From: an uncultured bacterium
GTDB lineage: Bacteria; Patescibacteriota; Minisyncoccia; Moranbacterales; UBA2206
Direction of reading: 5' to 3'
Assembly (NCBI GenBank): GCA_903841185.1
Contig: CAIMIV010000059.1
Coordinates: 1 to 32,441, forward strand
Length of the DNA stretch: 32,441 bases
Below the pieces are notes generated by a model. That model ran no database searches, had not been told where the DNA came from, and saw only the letters and a program-made list of their open reading frames with translations. The stretch's first letter is position 1. Every line of letters begins with the position of its first letter. A program made the position numbers and the translations under genes. Below are positions 30,098-32,441 of this stretch, in pieces.

Positions 30098-32107
30098 TTA
30101 TGGAATAAGATTTTTAAAAGTTCTCGGGAAAACAACAGCATCCGACACCATCTCAAGATCCAGCAACTTCGCAAACAAACGATCTATGCCGAGCCCAAAA
30201 CCGCCATGAGATTCTGAACCATCAACAATGGATAGATAAAAACTATAATCACCTGGATCAATACCTGAAAGACGCATTGATTTTTCTATACTAGATCGAT
30301 CAGTTTCCCTAATTGCTCCACTTGCTAATTCCCATCCTGCCATAATAATGTCAAAAGTTTCAGTTAATCCGTCATCAATTTTCTTGGTATAAAATTTCTT
30401 TATAGTATCTGGATAATTTCTTACAACAAAAACATCACTATTGCGCTCCCGCTTGATTATTTGCCCAAGTTTTGCCTCTCCAATTAATCCAAGATCCTCA
30501 CCTAATGCGATATTGTGACCCCTAGAATTTAAAATGCCCACAGCTTCTTTATATGTCATAACCGGCACTAAATCTATGTCTGGTAAGATAAGATTTTTAT
30601 TTTTAATTTGATGAGAATGCTCTATACGTTTCCTAGCATCAAGAATCATCGAGTAAGCCAACTTGTATACCTCATCTAAATTCTTAGGTTGGCTAAACTC
30701 AACATCTAAACCAATTGATTCTTGCAAGTGCCTATATGACTGACTAGTTTCTGCTCGCCAAAAGGGGCCTATCTCATAAATTTTTTTGAGACCAGATACT
30801 ACGATCATTTGTTTATAAATCTGATTTGATTGCCGTAAAAATGCTTGCGATCCATCTTGCCAAGAAACATTTATAGCGCCACCCTTGTCCACCTTAGGTG
30901 GGTCAGTTGAAATACCAACAATATATGGCGTAGTAACCTCGATAAATCCCATTTTATCTAAAAAGCTTCGTATTGATTTATATCCAGTATTTCTAATTCC
31001 AAATATTTTCAATTTTTCATCATCCAATTTACAAGCAATTTCTTTTTTTTGTTTATTAAAGGTAATCTTTCCGATTTCCTTCTTTAAGCTATCCACTGCC
31101 GTGAAGACATATTTATTTATAATCTCACGGGATTTATTGATTTCTGATTTACGTTTATCAATATTGTTATTCGCTTCTAGTGATATATCCTCAATGTTAA
31201 TAATCCTTACCTCAGACATACTCCTTAATAGCAGTGAGGGACTAGCCAAGTCAACTAACAGTTTTGGCTTTGTATTTATTTTTTCTACCTGACCTAATAA
31301 ACTTTTAATGTATTCTTCAGTTTCACCATTTGAACTGATAGCAACAACGATACATTGACTATCCAATAAATTAGAATAATCAGCCATTTCAACCACATCA
31401 ACATTTTTTTCTTTTTTTATTTCAGCAAGAGCATCTGCGGATCTATTGGCAATTTTTAGATGATAACCAAGCTCATTATTAAGAATTTTTGCAATTAATT
31501 TTCCTGTTTTTCCATAGCCTATAAGTGAAATTGTGCCTCCTTTTTCAATTTTTTGACTAACTATTTCTGCAGCAATTCTTTCAAGTGAAGTGTTTCCAGC
31601 AAATAAATTTGTTCTAAGTTTTACTTCCGAAGCAAGGCTCTTAATCCATAAGCTTATTATTGGAAATGTTGGATTAGTTGGTTGAATTTTGATAGCAATT
31701 TGCAGAGCATCGCTTACTTGTGATAAAACCTGAGAATCGCCTATGGTAACGCTATGTAGACCAACAGAACATTCTCCCAAATATCTTATAGCCTCACTAT
31801 TTTCAAAAAATTTTATGGATTTTATTGAATCAACAACCCCACTTCTAGATAATTTATCCCAAACACTCAGTACTCTCCCTTGAATAAAATCTTTTGAAAG
31901 ATTATCATAATAGCAAAAAATAACCATAACCGCATTACACTTTTCTATAATTACAAGCTGCTCCACTTGAAAACCAAGCTCTTTTTTAAAATTAGAGATT
32001 GTTTCTACGTCATTATTCAAGTAAGCACTTGAAAGCTTACCAAGAGATTGACTATCAAGTCGCTGGAAATTTAAAGACGCACAAGCTATGTTTATTGGTA
32101 GATGCAT
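30098..32107 (-). CDS. Glutamyl-tRNA reductase-like / aspartyl-tRNA synthetase-like fusion enzyme
   Basis: 669 residues joining two enzyme types. Residues 1-150 resemble the GluTR catalytic domain: VIIEKCNAV holds the thioester cysteine (Cys57, next to Asn58), and GLHSVTIGDSQVLSQV matches the GLDS..GE.QI.GQV block. Residues 160-310 are the NADPH domain (SLIGYGKTGKLIAKIL with G197/G199/G202, KIANRS, VVAISSNGE, LLVDLASP). A helical piece (315-345) replaces most of the GluTR dimerisation domain. Residues 365-669 are a class II synthetase core closest to archaeal-type AspRS: FLRQSNQIYKQM (Asp-binding QS.Q..K), motif 2 FWRAETSQSYRHLQESIGLDVEF, ELASG.IR, and motif 3 GGFGLGIDRL. The OB-fold anticodon domain is absent. 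GluTR's usual Arg, His and Glu at the substrate site are changed (Ala59, Tyr109, Asp124). I infer aminoacylation followed by NADPH reduction to an amino aldehyde, perhaps from Asp. The gene starts 17 bases after an SDR gene. Confidence 0.85.
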   Translation of the reverse strand: MHLPINIACASLNFQRLDSQSLGKLSSAYLNNDVETISNFKKELGFQVEQLVIIEKCNAVMVIFCYYDNLSKDFIQGRVLSVWDKLSRSGVVDSIKSIKFFENSEAIRYLGECSVGLHSVTIGDSQVLSQVSDALQIAIKIQPTNPTFPIISLWIKSLASEVKLRTNLFAGNTSLERIAAEIVSQKIEKGGTISLIGYGKTGKLIAKILNNELGYHLKIANRSADALAEIKKEKNVDVVEMADYSNLLDSQCIVVAISSNGETEEYIKSLLGQVEKINTKPKLLVDLASPSLLLRSMSEVRIINIEDISLEANNNIDKRKSEINKSREIINKYVFTAVDSLKKEIGKITFNKQKKEIACKLDDEKLKIFGIRNTGYKSIRSFLDKMGFIEVTTPYIVGISTDPPKVDKGGAINVSWQDGSQAFLRQSNQIYKQMIVVSGLKKIYEIGPFWRAETSQSYRHLQESIGLDVEFSQPKNLDEVYKLAYSMILDARKRIEHSHQIKNKNLILPDIDLVPVMTYKEAVGILNSRGHNIALGEDLGLIGEAKLGQIIKRERNSDVFVVRNYPDTIKKFYTKKIDDGLTETFDIIMAGWELASGAIRETDRSSIEKSMRLSGIDPGDYSFYLSIVDGSESHGGFGLGIDRLFAKLLDLEMVSDAVVFPRTFKNLIP

Positions 32108-32124
32108 GAATTTTTTGTCATTAT

Positions 32125-32441
32125 TTATTCTCTATAGACTACATCAACCGACGCTTGATGCAATGGCGTAATCGTTATTTCACAAATTTGAACATGTTGT
32201 GGCATTGATATTACATATGAGACAGTGTCAGCTACATCATCAGCAGTTAGCGGTTTTATTCCTCTATACACATCATTAGCTCTTTCTAAATCCCCACGAA
32301 AACGAACATTACTAAAATTTGTTTCAACTAAGCCAGGCTGAATATTCGTCACTTTAATATTTTTATCTACAAGCTCTTTACGCAATCCGTCACTGATAAA
32401 TTTTACTGCCGACTTAGTTGCGGCATAAACAGCGCCTTTGG
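32125..32441 (-). CDS. Short-chain dehydrogenase/reductase, 5' part outside the window
   Basis: Only the C-terminal 105 residues are in view; the start lies beyond the right edge. The visible part opens with KGAVYAATKSAVKFISDGLRKEL, which has the SDR catalytic Tyr-x3-Lys (YAATK). It goes on with IKVTNIQPGLVETNFSNVRF and LTADDVADTVSYVISMPQHVQICEITITP, most like YdfG-type NADP-dependent 3-hydroxy acid dehydrogenases. An aldehyde or hydroxy acid would be its substrate. It lies directly upstream of the reductase/AspRS fusion, same strand, so the two are very likely co-expressed. An internal TTG at 32385 could be mistaken for a start but lies after the active site. Confidence 0.9.
   Translation of the reverse strand, partial: KGAVYAATKSAVKFISDGLRKELVDKNIKVTNIQPGLVETNFSNVRFRGDLERANDVYRGIKPLTADDVADTVSYVISMPQHVQICEITITPLHQASVDVVYRE

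Noticed and set aside
30098-32107. Ordinary hemA followed by aspS
   Set aside because: It is one uninterrupted frame. The GluTR dimerisation domain and AspRS anticodon domain are absent, and key GluTR substrate residues are changed.
1-32441. Recoded UGA (code 25) as in Gracilibacteria
   Set aside because: Genes end sensibly with the standard code and no conserved glycine positions need UGA.
1-32441. tRNA or rRNA genes
   Set aside because: I found no cloverleaf or rRNA-like stretch by eye in the gene-free regions; a tRNAscan run would be needed to exclude a tRNA.

Overview
The window looks like a chromosomal segment of a Patescibacteria (CPR) bacterium, with Moranbacteria-like taste in gene content. 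This is an inference from families, not a database result. Supporting signs are a DUF4012 protein, a PEGA protein, small cysteine-rich anchored proteins, four-helix-bundle (S23-type) and MntA/HepT pairs, many small palindromic repeats, AT-rich DNA, standard stop codons and almost no Shine-Dalgarno sequences.

Layout. 0.1-4.2 kb (minus): a surface-polysaccharide operon (Wzt-type ABC ATPase, O-acetyltransferase, methyltransferase, glycosyltransferase) whose genes overlap or nearly touch. 4.3-5.1 kb: a frameshifted MazF/PemK-like toxin gene and a truncated second wzt copy carrying two in-frame palindromic insertions. 5.3-7.3 kb (plus): a secreted SpoIID-domain protein and a cysteine-rich anchored protein with a leftover piece of a paralogue behind it. 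7.4-13.5 kb: an accessory island with two AlbA_2/HATPase-type proteins (one truncated), an S23-type protein, a HepT/MntA pair, an unknown gene, a REP-associated transposase (RAYT) with its REP palindromes, and a DUF1016 fragment. 13.5-18 kb: a structured repeat, the second cysteine-rich protein, a small membrane protein and a 1023-residue secreted beta-helix/LCAT-like lipase. 18.2-24.2 kb (minus): Wzm permease, sugar epimerase, two glycosyltransferases and a DUF4012 protein, with a MITE at 22.9 kb. 24.4-29.6 kb (plus): GT-C-type membrane glycosyltransferase, repeat-containing anchored protein, small membrane protein and PEGA/beta-propeller protein, ending in a clear terminator. 29.8-30.1 kb: the 3' remnant of a histidine kinase. 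30.1-32.4 kb (minus): a glutamyl-tRNA-reductase-like/AspRS-like fusion and the 3' part of an SDR gene running off the window.

The two most unusual things are (1) the 669-residue protein that joins a GluTR-like reductase (catalytic Cys kept, several substrate-side residues changed) to a class II AspRS-like catalytic core with no anticodon-binding domain, which suggests a self-contained 'charge a tRNA, then reduce the aminoacyl group' enzyme; and (2) a set of short palindromic elements of at least three families that lie between genes and also inside genes, always in frame, including a REP inside the RAYT gene itself. A third candidate is a roughly 190-220 nt intergenic element in two copies whose core is conserved while its stems change in a compensating way, as expected of a structured RNA or a folded mobile element.
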